Assembly (NCBI GenBank): GCA_946480245.1
Contig: CAMLIZ010000010.1
Coordinates: 1-47,449 of the forward strand
Direction: 5' to 3'
DNA: 47,449 nt
DNA from: an uncultured Pseudomonadota bacterium
GTDB taxonomy: Bacteria; Pseudomonadota; Gammaproteobacteria; Burkholderiales; Burkholderiaceae
Shown: positions 19,732-27,341 of the stretch, piece by piece
How the letters are laid out: every line of letters begins with the position of its first letter
Position numbering within the stretch: the stretch's first letter is position 1
The notes under the pieces: generated by a model
The model's database searches: none
What the model saw: the letters and a program-made list of their open reading frames with translations, nothing else
What the model was told of the DNA's origin: nothing
Position numbers and translations under genes: made by a program

Positions 19732-20589
19732 ATGGTGCCCACCCCGTTCGAACACATCCGCGCTGCCCTGGCCCCCGCCGCGGCGCAGGGCCAGCTGTAT
19801 GCCCTGATCGACCTAGCCTGCGCTCCAGAGGGCCTGCACCACGTCACCGGTCAGCGCGCGCCCGCCGGCGCATGGTGCCTGTTCGAAAACGGCATTGACG
19901 ACAACGCCGCGGCAGCTGCGCCGTGGCTGTGGGCGCTGCCCCATGCGCCCGCCAGTGCCGAGCTGGACCGCAGCATCGAGCTCGGCTTGCTGTACCCCGC
20001 TGTCACCTGGCTGGCCAGCCCGCTGGGCGCTGCAACGCTGCGTCAACGTCTGGCGCGCCGGCTCGACGTGGTGCTGCCCGGCAATATCGAGCTGTTGCTG
20101 CGCTACTTCGACCCTCGCATCCTCAGCGCCCTGGGCCCGCTGCTGACGCCCGAACAGGCGGGCGCCTTCTTTGCGCTCGGCAACGCATGGTGGGCGCTGG
20201 ACCCAGCCGGTCAGCTGCATCGTCAGCCCCTGAGCGCGCCGCCGGTCGATGCGCTGCAGGCGGCTCTGCCAATTCAAGCGCCACAGGAAGCAGCGCTGAT
20301 CGCGCTGAGTGAATGCAACCACCTCCACGCCGATCTTCACCGTGCCGCTCCGGCCGCCTGGCGCGAGCTGCCACCCGAAACGCGCTGGCCCTGGGTGCAG
20401 CGCCAGCACGCAGCGGCGGCGCAATGGCGGCTGCAGAGCTTTGACGACAAGCTGCGCTTGTGCCTGCTGGCGCTGCGCGAGGGCGAAGCGTTTGCGCAGC
20501 GCGACCCGTGGCCGCGGCTGATGCCGGCCGTGGCCGCGGGCGAGATCAGCTTGCGGCAAGCCTTCGAGCAGGCAACGGAAGCTGCGTGA
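19732..20589 (+). CDS. DUF4123 effector adaptor/chaperone (cassette A)
   Basis: A 285-residue DUF4123-family protein: LYALIDLACAPEGL at the N-terminus, PWLWALPHAPASAELDRSI, and the conserved core LRYFDPRILSALGPLLTPEQAGAFFALGNAWWALD (about residues 125-160), followed by a helical C-terminal lobe. Known DUF4123 proteins (Tap-1/TEC) bind one effector and dock it on the VgrG C-terminal tip before secretion and are not themselves secreted. It starts 3 bp after vgrG and its stop overlaps the next start (TGATG), so it is co-translated with its partners. Its partner is probably the cassette A lipase (inference from order). Confidence 0.92.
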   Translation: MVPTPFEHIRAALAPAAAQGQLYALIDLACAPEGLHHVTGQRAPAGAWCLFENGIDDNAAAAAPWLWALPHAPASAELDRSIELGLLYPAVTWLASPLGAATLRQRLARRLDVVLPGNIELLLRYFDPRILSALGPLLTPEQAGAFFALGNAWWALDPAGQLHRQPLSAPPVDALQAALPIQAPQEAALIALSECNHLHADLHRAAPAAWRELPPETRWPWVQRQHAAAAQWRLQSFDDKLRLCLLALREGEAFAQRDPWPRLMPAVAAGEISLRQAFEQATEAA

Positions 20590-21161
20590 TGCGCGGCTCG
20601 CTCGCCGTTGCTGCAGTCGCGGCCATGTTCGCGCTGCCTGCCTGCTCGGGCTCGTCGCAGGCCGATGCGCCAGGAGGGCAACCTGCCGACCCGAACGCGC
20701 CAGTGCGGCTGACCATCGAGGGCTACAACTACACCGACCGGTACATCGACAGCTTCACGGTCAACGGGCAGGGCGGCGGCAATCTGTTCGTCAGCTCGCC
20801 GACTTCCGGCGGTGGCAAGGGGGCATGCTGCGTGAGCTGGAGGCCCGGGAGCCAGCTGCCGCGAAAGATTCACATACGGTGGGTGGGTGCGTATTGCAAG
20901 CGAACCCTGTACGGGCTGGAGGGGGAGACGCAAACAGTGAGCGAGTCGATATGGCGCGAAGCCGACGCAGTGCTGGACGGTCCGATCCCGAAGAACCCGA
21001 AGAACTTCGAAGTGCACATCTACAAGGATGGGCACGTGGAGGTCGCGATCACGGCCGACCTCTCTGAGCCAAGACTCAAGCTGCCGAGCAGCGACGAACT
21101 TCCGATTCGCCCCGGCATCACCTTCCACGACCCGATTTGCACCGATGAAACACCGACCTGA
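20589..21161 (+). CDS. DUF3304 lipoprotein, putative lipase immunity (A1)
   Basis: A 190-residue protein with a signal peptide ending in the lipobox LPAC (Cys at about residue 17, followed by Ser, so outer-membrane sorting is expected). The mature domain is DUF3304: TIEGYNYTDRYIDSFTVNGQ, GGGNLF, SGGGKGACC, IHIRWVGAYCK, and a C-terminal block ending CTDE. DUF3304 lipoproteins typically sit next to Tle1-type lipases and are taken to be periplasmic immunity proteins that stop self- and sister-cell killing. It overlaps the adaptor gene by 1 bp and the next DUF3304 gene by 17 bp. Most of its coding sequence is an exact copy of A2. Confidence 0.85.
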   Translation: MRGSLAVAAVAAMFALPACSGSSQADAPGGQPADPNAPVRLTIEGYNYTDRYIDSFTVNGQGGGNLFVSSPTSGGGKGACCVSWRPGSQLPRKIHIRWVGAYCKRTLYGLEGETQTVSESIWREADAVLDGPIPKNPKNFEVHIYKDGHVEVAITADLSEPRLKLPSSDELPIRPGITFHDPICTDETPT

Positions 21162-21752
21162 CAACGCGACCTCGTTCATCGGCAGAGGCCTGCGCAAGAT
21201 GCGATGGCTCGTCGCAGGCCTGACATGCCTGATCGCCCTGCCCGCCTGCTCCGGCTCGTCGCAGACCGGTGCGCCCGATGCGCAGCCCATCGACCCGAAC
21301 GCGCCGGTGCTGCTGACCATCGAGGGCTACAACTACACCGACCGGTACATCGACAGCTTCACGGTCAACGGGCAGGGCGGCGGCAATCTGTTCGTCAGCT
21401 CGCCGACTTCCGGCGGTGGCAAGGGGGCATGCTGCGTGAGCTGGAGGCCCGGGAGCCAGCTGCCGCGAAAGATTCACATACGGTGGGTGGGTGCGTATTG
21501 CAAGCGAACCCTGTACGGGCTGGAGGGGGAGACGCAAACAGTGAGCGAGTCGATATGGCGCGAAGCCGACGCAGTGCTGGACGGTCCGATCCCGAAGAAC
21601 CCGAAGAACTTCGAAGTGCACATCTACAAGGATGGGCACGTGGAGGTCGCGATCACGGCCGACCTCTCTGAGCCAAGACTCAAGCTGCCGAGCAGCGACG
21701 AACTTCCGATTCGCCCCGGCATCACCTTCCACGACCCGATTTGCACCGATGA
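20709..21752 (+). repeat. 440-bp exact direct repeat (20709-21148 and 21313-21752)
   Basis: Reading the two stretches base by base gives no difference over 440 bp; the copies are 604 bp apart. Each ends in ACCGATGA, the ATG of which starts the next gene (A2, then the lipase). The 5' portions encoding the leader and lipobox are clearly diverged, so this is either a very recent duplication with a replaced 5' end or gene conversion between older paralogues. Confidence 0.95.
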
Positions 21753-21765
21753 GCAGCGCCGCTGA
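21145..21765 (+). CDS. DUF3304 lipoprotein, putative lipase immunity (A2)
   Basis: A 206-residue paralogue of A1. From TIEGYNYTDRY to CTDE it is identical to A1 in DNA and protein; only the leader, lipobox region (LIALPAC) and last residues differ. ATG 21145, inside the end of A1, gives an 18-residue extension before the hydrophobic leader; ATG 21199 (MRWLVAGL) would give a more standard signal peptide and is a serious alternative. Its 3' end overlaps the lipase start by 17 bp, in the same sequence context in which A1 overlaps A2, so the duplication kept the coupling register. It should protect against the same toxin as A1 if immunity is the role. Confidence 0.85.
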   Translation: MKHRPDNATSFIGRGLRKMRWLVAGLTCLIALPACSGSSQTGAPDAQPIDPNAPVLLTIEGYNYTDRYIDSFTVNGQGGGNLFVSSPTSGGGKGACCVSWRPGSQLPRKIHIRWVGAYCKRTLYGLEGETQTVSESIWREADAVLDGPIPKNPKNFEVHIYKDGHVEVAITADLSEPRLKLPSSDELPIRPGITFHDPICTDEQRR

Positions 21766-23698
21766 ATCGAAGTTCCAGGGACCGGGCAGCAAGCCCTCTG
21801 CCGGCTGGCTGCGTCTGTCGGCGCTCGATGAAGTCATGCCCGGCACCGCGGCTTGCGCCGCCACCGCATCCACCGGCGGCGACGAATTGCGGATGCTGAT
21901 GCGGCAGGTGGGACTTCTGCCTCGCCCCGTGCCTCACCACTGCCGTTTCGTGGTGAAAATCGCCATCTTCTTCGACGGCACGGGCAACAACCTGGATGCC
22001 GATATCGGCACGCGCGAGCACAGCAATGTTGCGCGGCTCTACCGTGCCCATCCGCGAGACGACCGAGGCCTCGGGCTACACGCCCGTTACGTCCCAGGCC
22101 TCGGCACGTATTTCAAGGATGTTGGCGATCCCGGCGAGAAGTCCGGCATGGCATTCGCGCGCCGCGGCGAAGATCGCCTGCAGTGGGCCATGCGCGAGGT
22201 GGACGACATCCTTGCCAATTACCCGCCGTCCCAGGTCACCTGCCTGCGCTTCGCCTTGTTCGGCTTCTCGCGCGGCGCGGCGCTGGCGCGTGCCTTTGCG
22301 ATACGGCTTCAGCAGCGCTGCACGCGCAGCGGCGCCGGCTGGGCCTGGGACCGCGGCAGCTTCGACACCAGCATCTACTTCATGGGGCTGTTCGACACCG
22401 TGGCCTCGGTGGGCCTGCCGGCCGGCTCCGGCGCTGGCTCCGGTGCCGCAGCCGCCGGCGTCTCGCTGGGCCTGGTGCTCGCGGCGCGGCGCGCCGACGG
22501 CAGCGCCGGGTTGGGTGCCATTGCCTTTGGCCGGCACGACGGCGCAGACCCCACCCCGGGCCCGATCGATGGGCACATGGCCTGGGCCAGCGACCTGCGC
22601 ATTCCGCCCCTCGCGCTGAAGTGCGTGCACATGGTCTCGGGCCACGAGATGCGCAATTCGTTCCCGCTGGACAGCGCGCGGCTCGGCCGCCAGTACCCCG
22701 ACGGCGTGGAGGAATACGTGTATCCCGGCGTGCACTCCAACGTGGGCGGCGGCTACCGGCCGGGCGAGGGGGGCAAGAGCCCGGTCCCGAAGGAGTCGCT
22801 CAGCCTCGTCTCGCTCAACGCCATGTACGACAAGGCCCACGAAAGCGGCGTGCCGCTGGTGCTGCGCAGCGCCTTCTCCCAATTCGGCATCGCCGACGAC
22901 TACGACACCTCCCCCAAGCTGCTCGAACGCTGGCACCGCTACATGCGCCAGGCCGAGGCCGGCGGCGACGTGGGCGCCAAGGTGCGTGGCCACATGCGCT
23001 GGTACTTCGCCTGGCGCTTCCAGGCCATTCGCGCCAAGGCGCTGCAGCGAGGCCTGAGCAAGACGCCCGAGGCGGACGCGCTGCTCGCACGCAAGGAGAA
23101 GGAATTTGCCGCCGACGAGCGCCGTCTGAAGGCCCGCATGGCCGAGCTGGAGAACGCGCCAGAGCGAAAGCAGGCCGAGCAGGCGCTGCAGCGGGCGCAG
23201 TGGGAGTACGACCGGGCGCTGTACGGCCAGGGCCGCTACGGTACGGTCGCCGGCGTGCAAAGCATCCTGGATGCCCACGCCAAGCTCGACGCCGCGCGTG
23301 CGCGCTTTGCCGATGCCAACGATCCCTACCTGCGCGAGCACGCCAAGCTCAACACGCTACCGGGCACCGGGCTGCAGGCCCGCATCGACTTCTACGACCA
23401 GCAACTGCTGCTCGACGTGCAGACGCTGCAGAAGCTGCGCATGCTCATGCCATGGGCGCGGCTGCGTTCGTTCTATGCGGGCCTGCTGGATGCGTATGAA
23501 GACGAGTTCGCGCGCGGCCGCGGCCTGCGCGACTCGGAGATCATCGCGTTCTTCGACCACTACGTGCACGACTCGCTGGCCGGCTTTGCGCTGGACGAGA
23601 CGCTGCCCTCCGACCCGCGCTGCATCTACATCGGCGGCGACGTGGAAATGGAATACGCGCTGGCCCCGCCGACCATCGAGCCGATGCAGGCGGCGTAG
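21749..23698 (+). CDS. T6SS phospholipase effector, DUF2235/Tle1 family (cassette A)
   Basis: A 649-residue alpha/beta-hydrolase of the DUF2235/Tle1 family. A ~70-residue variable N-terminus precedes IAIFFDGTGNNLDAD. The nucleophile elbow is GFSRG with S174; D216 (GLFDTVASVG) and H329 (PGVHSNVGGGYRPGEGG) complete a plausible Ser-Asp-His triad. About residues 450-510 are highly charged and probably coiled-coil, and a shared C-terminal block (DSLAGFALDETLPSDPRC) closes the protein. Tle1 enzymes hydrolyse membrane phospholipids in target cells. There is no signal peptide, as expected for T6SS cargo. Its start lies within the end of the immunity gene, so toxin synthesis is coupled to immunity synthesis. 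Confidence 0.92.
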   Translation: MSSAAESKFQGPGSKPSAGWLRLSALDEVMPGTAACAATASTGGDELRMLMRQVGLLPRPVPHHCRFVVKIAIFFDGTGNNLDADIGTREHSNVARLYRAHPRDDRGLGLHARYVPGLGTYFKDVGDPGEKSGMAFARRGEDRLQWAMREVDDILANYPPSQVTCLRFALFGFSRGAALARAFAIRLQQRCTRSGAGWAWDRGSFDTSIYFMGLFDTVASVGLPAGSGAGSGAAAAGVSLGLVLAARRADGSAGLGAIAFGRHDGADPTPGPIDGHMAWASDLRIPPLALKCVHMVSGHEMRNSFPLDSARLGRQYPDGVEEYVYPGVHSNVGGGYRPGEGGKSPVPKESLSLVSLNAMYDKAHESGVPLVLRSAFSQFGIADDYDTSPKLLERWHRYMRQAEAGGDVGAKVRGHMRWYFAWRFQAIRAKALQRGLSKTPEADALLARKEKEFAADERRLKARMAELENAPERKQAEQALQRAQWEYDRALYGQGRYGTVAGVQSILDAHAKLDAARARFADANDPYLREHAKLNTLPGTGLQARIDFYDQQLLLDVQTLQKLRMLMPWARLRSFYAGLLDAYEDEFARGRGLRDSEIIAFFDHYVHDSLAGFALDETLPSDPRCIYIGGDVEMEYALAPPTIEPMQAA

Positions 23699-23770
23699 CG
23701 AGGTGGCGCCGCGCTCTTGCGCTGCTCCCGCCTCGACTGCTCCAACTCAACCTCGATCTCGACCCTTGTC

Positions 23771-24529
23771 ATGACGCCGATGCACCCACTGGCTGCCCCA
23801 CTCGAACGCTGCCGCGCCTTCGCGCGAGCGAGCCTGCTGTACCTGGCCGCGTGCGCGGCTGCGTCCGCCTGGGCCGACACACCGGGCGACCTGGCGGGTA
23901 CCTACTACCTGCGCGGTGTCACCGAGGTGGGCAGCGTTCTGCGGCTGCGGCCCTCGGGGCGCTTCGAGTACAGCATTTCCTACGGGGCGGTCGATCAGTC
24001 CGCCACGGGCACGTGGCAGGCCGACGGCGGGCGCGTCACGCTCACCGCCGACACGCCGCCGGCCCCGCGGCTCGCGTTCGGCGAGCGGCGCGGCGAGCCT
24101 CTGCCACGCTACGCCGAGGCGGGCGCACCGCCTGTGCTGCTGACGGTCCAGGTGGCCTCGCCCTCGCTGGGGCTGGTGTGGTCGCGCGTGGAGATCACCG
24201 CCGAGTTCAGCAACGGCCGCACGCGCTCGGGCGTTACCGGGCGTTCGGGAGAACTCGGATTCAAGGCGCTGGACGACGCGCAGTGGAAGGGCGCCGTGGT
24301 CCAGCGTGTCAGCGCGGCCTACCCGCCGGGCAAAGTGCCGCCCGTGTGGGTGAACGTGGACGCCCGGCACGACAAGACCATCGTGTTCCACTTCGAGCCC
24401 GGTTCGCTGATGCAGCCGGCGTTCGCCACGATGCAGCTGACGCCCGTGCGCGCAGGCAGGAGCGTGCAGTCGCTGAAGGTCGTGCCGGAAGCGGGCGCAA
24501 CGGAATCCGCCGAGTACGTGCGTGAGTGA
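23771..24529 (+). CDS. exported hypothetical protein after the cassette A lipase
   Basis: A 252-residue protein with an N-terminal signal peptide (hydrophobic ASLLYLAACAAASAWA, cleavage near ADT). The mature start DLAGTYYLRGVTEVGSVLRLRPSGRFEYSISYGAVDQSATGTWQADGGRVTLTAD reads as the lipocalin/YodA-like beta pattern seen in many small periplasmic proteins, and the rest is beta-rich. I do not recognise a family. It lies 72 bp after the lipase. It could be an accessory immunity protein or an unrelated gene caught between cassettes. ATG 23771 is taken; ATG 23780 is an alternative. Confidence 0.65.
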   Translation: MTPMHPLAAPLERCRAFARASLLYLAACAAASAWADTPGDLAGTYYLRGVTEVGSVLRLRPSGRFEYSISYGAVDQSATGTWQADGGRVTLTADTPPAPRLAFGERRGEPLPRYAEAGAPPVLLTVQVASPSLGLVWSRVEITAEFSNGRTRSGVTGRSGELGFKALDDAQWKGAVVQRVSAAYPPGKVPPVWVNVDARHDKTIVFHFEPGSLMQPAFATMQLTPVRAGRSVQSLKVVPEAGATESAEYVRE

Positions 24530-24565
24530 CGGCGAAGCAGGCCGCGAAAGAGCGCTGCCGGGTTA

Positions 24566-24784
24566 TGCGTCGAGTTCGACGAGGCATACGAGCGCGCAAA
24601 GACGCAGTTCCTGAGTCGCATCGGTGTCAACGATGCGGTGCTGGCCGAGGCCCAGGCCACCCCGGAGCTCAACATTGACCCATTGGTCGCCAAGTTCAAT
24701 GCGTCGAGCACCGCACAGAGAACGCAGTACTGCGAATCGAATGTGAACGAATTGAAATCACTCGCCGCTACTCCGATTCAGTAG
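24566..24784 (+). pseudogene. 3' fragment of an unidentified gene
   Basis: After the previous stop the same frame stays open and encodes about 72 residues with normal composition (CVEFDEAYERAKTQFLSR ... RTQYCESNVNELKSLAATPIQ) and a TAG stop. No ATG start or ribosome-binding site is present, and codon use looks like that of a real gene. It looks like the C-terminal end of a helical, two-cysteine protein that has lost its 5' part. I cannot assign a family. Confidence 0.4.
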
Positions 24785-24796
24785 TGCGCACGCGCC

Positions 24797-24918
24797 TCAC
24801 GACGCGCCCCGCGCACCACGCTCTGTGCATCCACCAACTCCAACCAATGTCGCTTCACTCACGGCTGCCAGCTCGTGCGCCGCGGCGCCCAGCATCCGTG
24901 CATTCGGTCGCCAGCGCC
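24797..24918 (-). pseudogene. decayed duplicate of the 3' end of pbpC
   Basis: On the minus strand this stretch encodes RWRPNARMLGAAA ... ERGARGAS, a degenerate version of the PbpC C-terminus RWRLDARPLGAAV ... RVRRGAS at 33827-33995. At DNA level the first 18 bases around the stop codon (CCTCACGACGCGCCCCGC) are identical at 24795 and 33825. Further matches follow (GCATCCACCA, GGCTGCCAGCT, GTCGCCA-CGCC). About 40 bp is missing from the relic near the stop and there are many substitutions. It abuts the vgrG stub of cassette B at a shared GCCAGCGCC-like sequence and has no function on its own. Confidence 0.8.
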
Positions 24919-25321
24919 GACTCCGCCGGCAAGACCACCACCCCGGTGAACAAGCTGCCCCAGCGGCACCGGCATCACGATGATCGCGGGCCAAGGCGAC
25001 GTGCAGGTGCAGGCGCAGGCCGACACACTGCAGATCGCGGCCAAGGGGCTGGTGAACGTGCAGAGCGCGAACAGCCACATCGACTGGGCGGCGGCGAAGA
25101 AGATCACGCTGCAGACGGCCGGCGGGGCGCGCATCGTGATCGAGGGTGGCGGCGTGACCACCGAGTGCCCGGGCAAGATCACGGTGCATGCGGCGACGAA
25201 GAGCATGGTGGGTGGGGCGAATGCGAGCTACCCGATGCCGGCATTGCCTGGACAGGTGTGCGTCTCCTGCCTCCTGAAGGCCAGGGCGCAAGGTGCGGTG
25301 GTTGCAGCCAAAGGGGGATGA
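24910..25321 (+). pseudogene. truncated vgrG 3' stub (cassette B)
   Basis: Bases 24910-24963 match vgrG 19118-19170 (reading ASADSAGKTTTPVNKLP). About 205 bp are then missing, and 24965-25231 are identical, base for base, to 19375-19641. The deletion changes frame, so the two parts cannot be read together. The distal part alone is open from ATG 24980 to 25321 (113 residues: DUF2345 end plus a private tip PMPALPGQVCVSCLLKARAQGAVVAAKGG, given here in full only because it defines the cassette: PMPALPGQ, CVSC, AAKGG). There is no ribosome-binding site before that ATG. It lacks the base and OB domains and cannot form a spike. The adaptor gene follows 3 bp later, exactly as after the intact vgrG. 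Confidence 0.85.
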
Positions 25322-25324
25322 CGC

Positions 25325-26197
25325 ATGGAGAAGCGCCAGCAAGCCCACGCCCACCGCGCCAACGATATCGACGCGTGGCTGCAGGCGCCCGAACGACTGG
25401 CCCAGCCGTTGTACCTGCTGATCGACGGGGCCGCTGAGGCGGCGCAGGGACAACCCTGGCGGTCCTTCGGTGGCACGCCCACCCTCAATCTGTTCGAGCC
25501 GCGCACCGCCAACCCCGAGGCGCTTGCCATCGCACCAAGGCTGCTGCCGCTTGAAACGGCGGGGCTGCGCACCGCTGCCGTGTGGGCGTTTGCACAACAA
25601 GGCGCGGAGCAGCCCCTCGCCACGCTCATCGCCAGCCCGTTGGCTCCCTTGCGCCTGCAGGACCGCCTGCTCCGGCGCTTCGACATCGACGCCGCCGGGA
25701 GCGACATGCTGCTGCGCTTGTGGGACCCGCGCGTCATGCTGGCGCTGGTGCAAGCTGCGCCTCCTTGGCTGGACGACGCGCTGGCGTTCGGCACGCAGGC
25801 ACTCCTGCCGAGCCGCACTGGCGGCATCCATAGCGTGCCCATGATTTGCCCCGAGCAAGATCCATTGCAGGGGGGGCGGCGCCTCGCGTGCTCTCAACCG
25901 GAGCTGGACGGGCTCGTTGATCGCTCTGCTGCAGATTCGCTGTTGGCGATGCTGCGCGAACATCATCCCGACATGCTCGACCGCGTGGAGGACGAAAGAC
26001 GCCACGCGGTCGCGTCAGAGCAACTGGTGGAATGCCTGGCCCGTGGGTTCAGCGCTCCCCGAGATCAGGCCCTCGCGCTCGGCATTGCGATCGAGCACGG
26101 TGCCGACTGGTGGCACCGCAGCGAATGGGCCGCGTGTGTGTACGCAGGCATGCAAGAAGGCTCGCTGATCGCCGGCTATCGCAAGACGGTCGGGTGA
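25325..26197 (+). CDS. DUF4123 effector adaptor/chaperone (cassette B)
   Basis: A 290-residue DUF4123-family protein: LAQPLYLLIDGAAEAAQ near the N-terminus, PLATLIASPLAPLRLQDRLLRRFDID, and the core LLRLWDPRVMLALVQAAPPWLDDALAFGTQALLP (about residues 125-160). The C-terminal lobe differs strongly from the cassette A adaptor, as expected if each adaptor fits its own lipase. The N-terminus is longer (MEKRQQAHAHRANDIDAW). Spacing to the vgrG stub stop is 3 bp, the same as in cassette A. With no intact vgrG in front, its expression must come from read-through or an internal promoter, and its loading site would have to be a VgrG encoded elsewhere, or the cassette is silent. Confidence 0.88.
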   Translation: MEKRQQAHAHRANDIDAWLQAPERLAQPLYLLIDGAAEAAQGQPWRSFGGTPTLNLFEPRTANPEALAIAPRLLPLETAGLRTAAVWAFAQQGAEQPLATLIASPLAPLRLQDRLLRRFDIDAAGSDMLLRLWDPRVMLALVQAAPPWLDDALAFGTQALLPSRTGGIHSVPMICPEQDPLQGGRRLACSQPELDGLVDRSAADSLLAMLREHHPDMLDRVEDERRHAVASEQLVECLARGFSAPRDQALALGIAIEHGADWWHRSEWAACVYAGMQEGSLIAGYRKTVG

Positions 26198-26204
26198 ATT
26201 GACC

Positions 26205-26651
26205 ATGAGCTTTTGGCGTTGGCTTCTGGCCTTGGCACTTCTGCTGCCGCTCTTGGGCGCCTGCTCGGACGACAAGCCGATCGTGCTGGGCATCGAAGGC
26301 TACAACTACACCGACCGCTATATCGATTCGTTCGACGTGGATGGACAGGGTGGGGGCAATGTCTTCGTGAGTGACGATGAATCGGGCGGCGGGAAAACAT
26401 CCTGCTGCATCCGATACAGGCCATCGCAACGGCTCCCCGTCAAGATGACGGTTCGGTGGACGTTTGGCTACGAGCGGGGAAAGGACGGCAATATCGTCGT
26501 TCCCAGTGAACAACACGAAGCGGAGGCGGAACTCCGCGGCCCCGTGCCGGCGGACCCGAGATTCCTCGAGGTGCACTTCATGCGCGACGGGACGGTTCGC
26601 CTTCTCATCACAGCGGATCGATCGCCTCCCATGTTGAAGATCAATCGATAG
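26205..26651 (+). CDS. DUF3304 lipoprotein, putative lipase immunity (B1)
   Basis: A 148-residue protein with a leader and lipobox LLGAC (Cys at about residue 20, then Ser-Asp-Asp). The DUF3304 core is IEGYNYTDRYIDSFDVDGQ, GGGNVF, SGGGKTSCC and VRWTFGYERGKDGN, ending SPPMLKINR. It starts 7 bp after the adaptor stop. GC content is visibly lower than that of flanking genes, which suggests recent acquisition of this immunity set. Its C-terminal half is almost the same as that of B3, and its middle resembles B2. Role inferred as periplasmic protection against the cassette B lipase. Confidence 0.83.
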   Translation: MSFWRWLLALALLLPLLGACSDDKPIVLGIEGYNYTDRYIDSFDVDGQGGGNVFVSDDESGGGKTSCCIRYRPSQRLPVKMTVRWTFGYERGKDGNIVVPSEQHEAEAELRGPVPADPRFLEVHFMRDGTVRLLITADRSPPMLKINR

Positions 26652-27341
26652 AAGAAGCAAAGCCAATGACCTTCATCTTCGAACGTTTGCGCATCATTGC
26701 CGTGCCCTGGCTGCTTCTCGCCGGGCTCTTGCTTCCAGCCGCCGGAGGCTGCTCGGATGACAAGCCGATCCTGCTGGGCATCGAAGGCTACAACTACACC
26801 GACCGCTATATCGATTCGTTCGACGTGGATGGACAGGGTGGGGGCAATGTCTTCGTGAGTGACGATGAATCGGGCGGCGGGAAAACGTCCTGCTGCATCG
26901 GGTACAGGCCATCGCAACGGCTGCCCGTCAAGATGACGGTTCGGTGGACGTGGGGGACTGTTGAAGATGAAAACAAGCATGTGGTCAAGCCACGCGAGAG
27001 CGCTTCCTACGAGGCAGAGCTCCGCGGCCCCGTACCGCCGGACCCGAGATTCCTTGAGGTGCACTTCATGCCCGACGGGACGGTTCGCCTTCTCGTCACA
27101 GCGGATCGATCGCCTCCCATGTTGAAGATCAATCGATAGAAGAAGCAAAGCCAATGACCTTCATCTTCGAACGTTTGCGCATCATTGCCGTGCCCTGGCT
27201 GCTTCTCGCCGGGCTCTTGCTTCCAGCCGCCGGAGGCTGCTCGGATGACAAGCCGATCCTGCTGGGCATCGAAGGCTACAACTACACCGATCGCTATATC
27301 GATTCGTTCGACGTGGATGGACAGGGTGGGGGCAATGTCTT
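26617..27341 (+). repeat. tandem repeat of DUF3304 genes, 488-bp period
   Basis: Sequence 26617-26853 recurs at 27105-27341 with only a C/T difference seen in the GACCGCTAT/GATCGCTAT segment. It spans the 3' end of the preceding copy, the intergenic spacer and the 5' half of the next gene. The unit boundary inside the gene explains how B3 obtained a B2-type leader with a B1-type tail. Confidence 0.88.
26666..27139 (+). CDS. DUF3304 lipoprotein, putative lipase immunity (B2)
   Basis: A 157-residue paralogue with leader FERLRIIAVPWLLLAGLLLP and lipobox AAGGC (Cys about residue 29). The core is shared with B1 and B3, but the segment after VRWTWGTVEDENKHVVKPRESASYEAEL is its own. It begins 14 bp after B1; the spacer GAAGAAGCAAAGCCA, which includes a purine-rich ribosome-binding site, recurs unchanged before B3. 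A functional difference from B1/B3, if any, should lie in residues about 95-120. Confidence 0.83.
   Translation: MTFIFERLRIIAVPWLLLAGLLLPAAGGCSDDKPILLGIEGYNYTDRYIDSFDVDGQGGGNVFVSDDESGGGKTSCCIGYRPSQRLPVKMTVRWTWGTVEDENKHVVKPRESASYEAELRGPVPPDPRFLEVHFMPDGTVRLLVTADRSPPMLKINR

Noticed and set aside
24980..25321. The 113-codon vgrG stub as a functional small gene
   Set aside because: There is no ribosome-binding site before the ATG, the codon is internal in the intact vgrG, and the base and OB domains needed for trimer assembly are missing. Kept as a pseudogene, although a role as recombination template is possible.
24784..25437. An open frame running through the pbpC relic and vgrG stub of cassette B in another register
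   Set aside because: It only joins sequence that is non-coding in that register; the first ~40 codons read antisense to the pbpC relic, and the rest is out of frame with the DUF2345 sequence.
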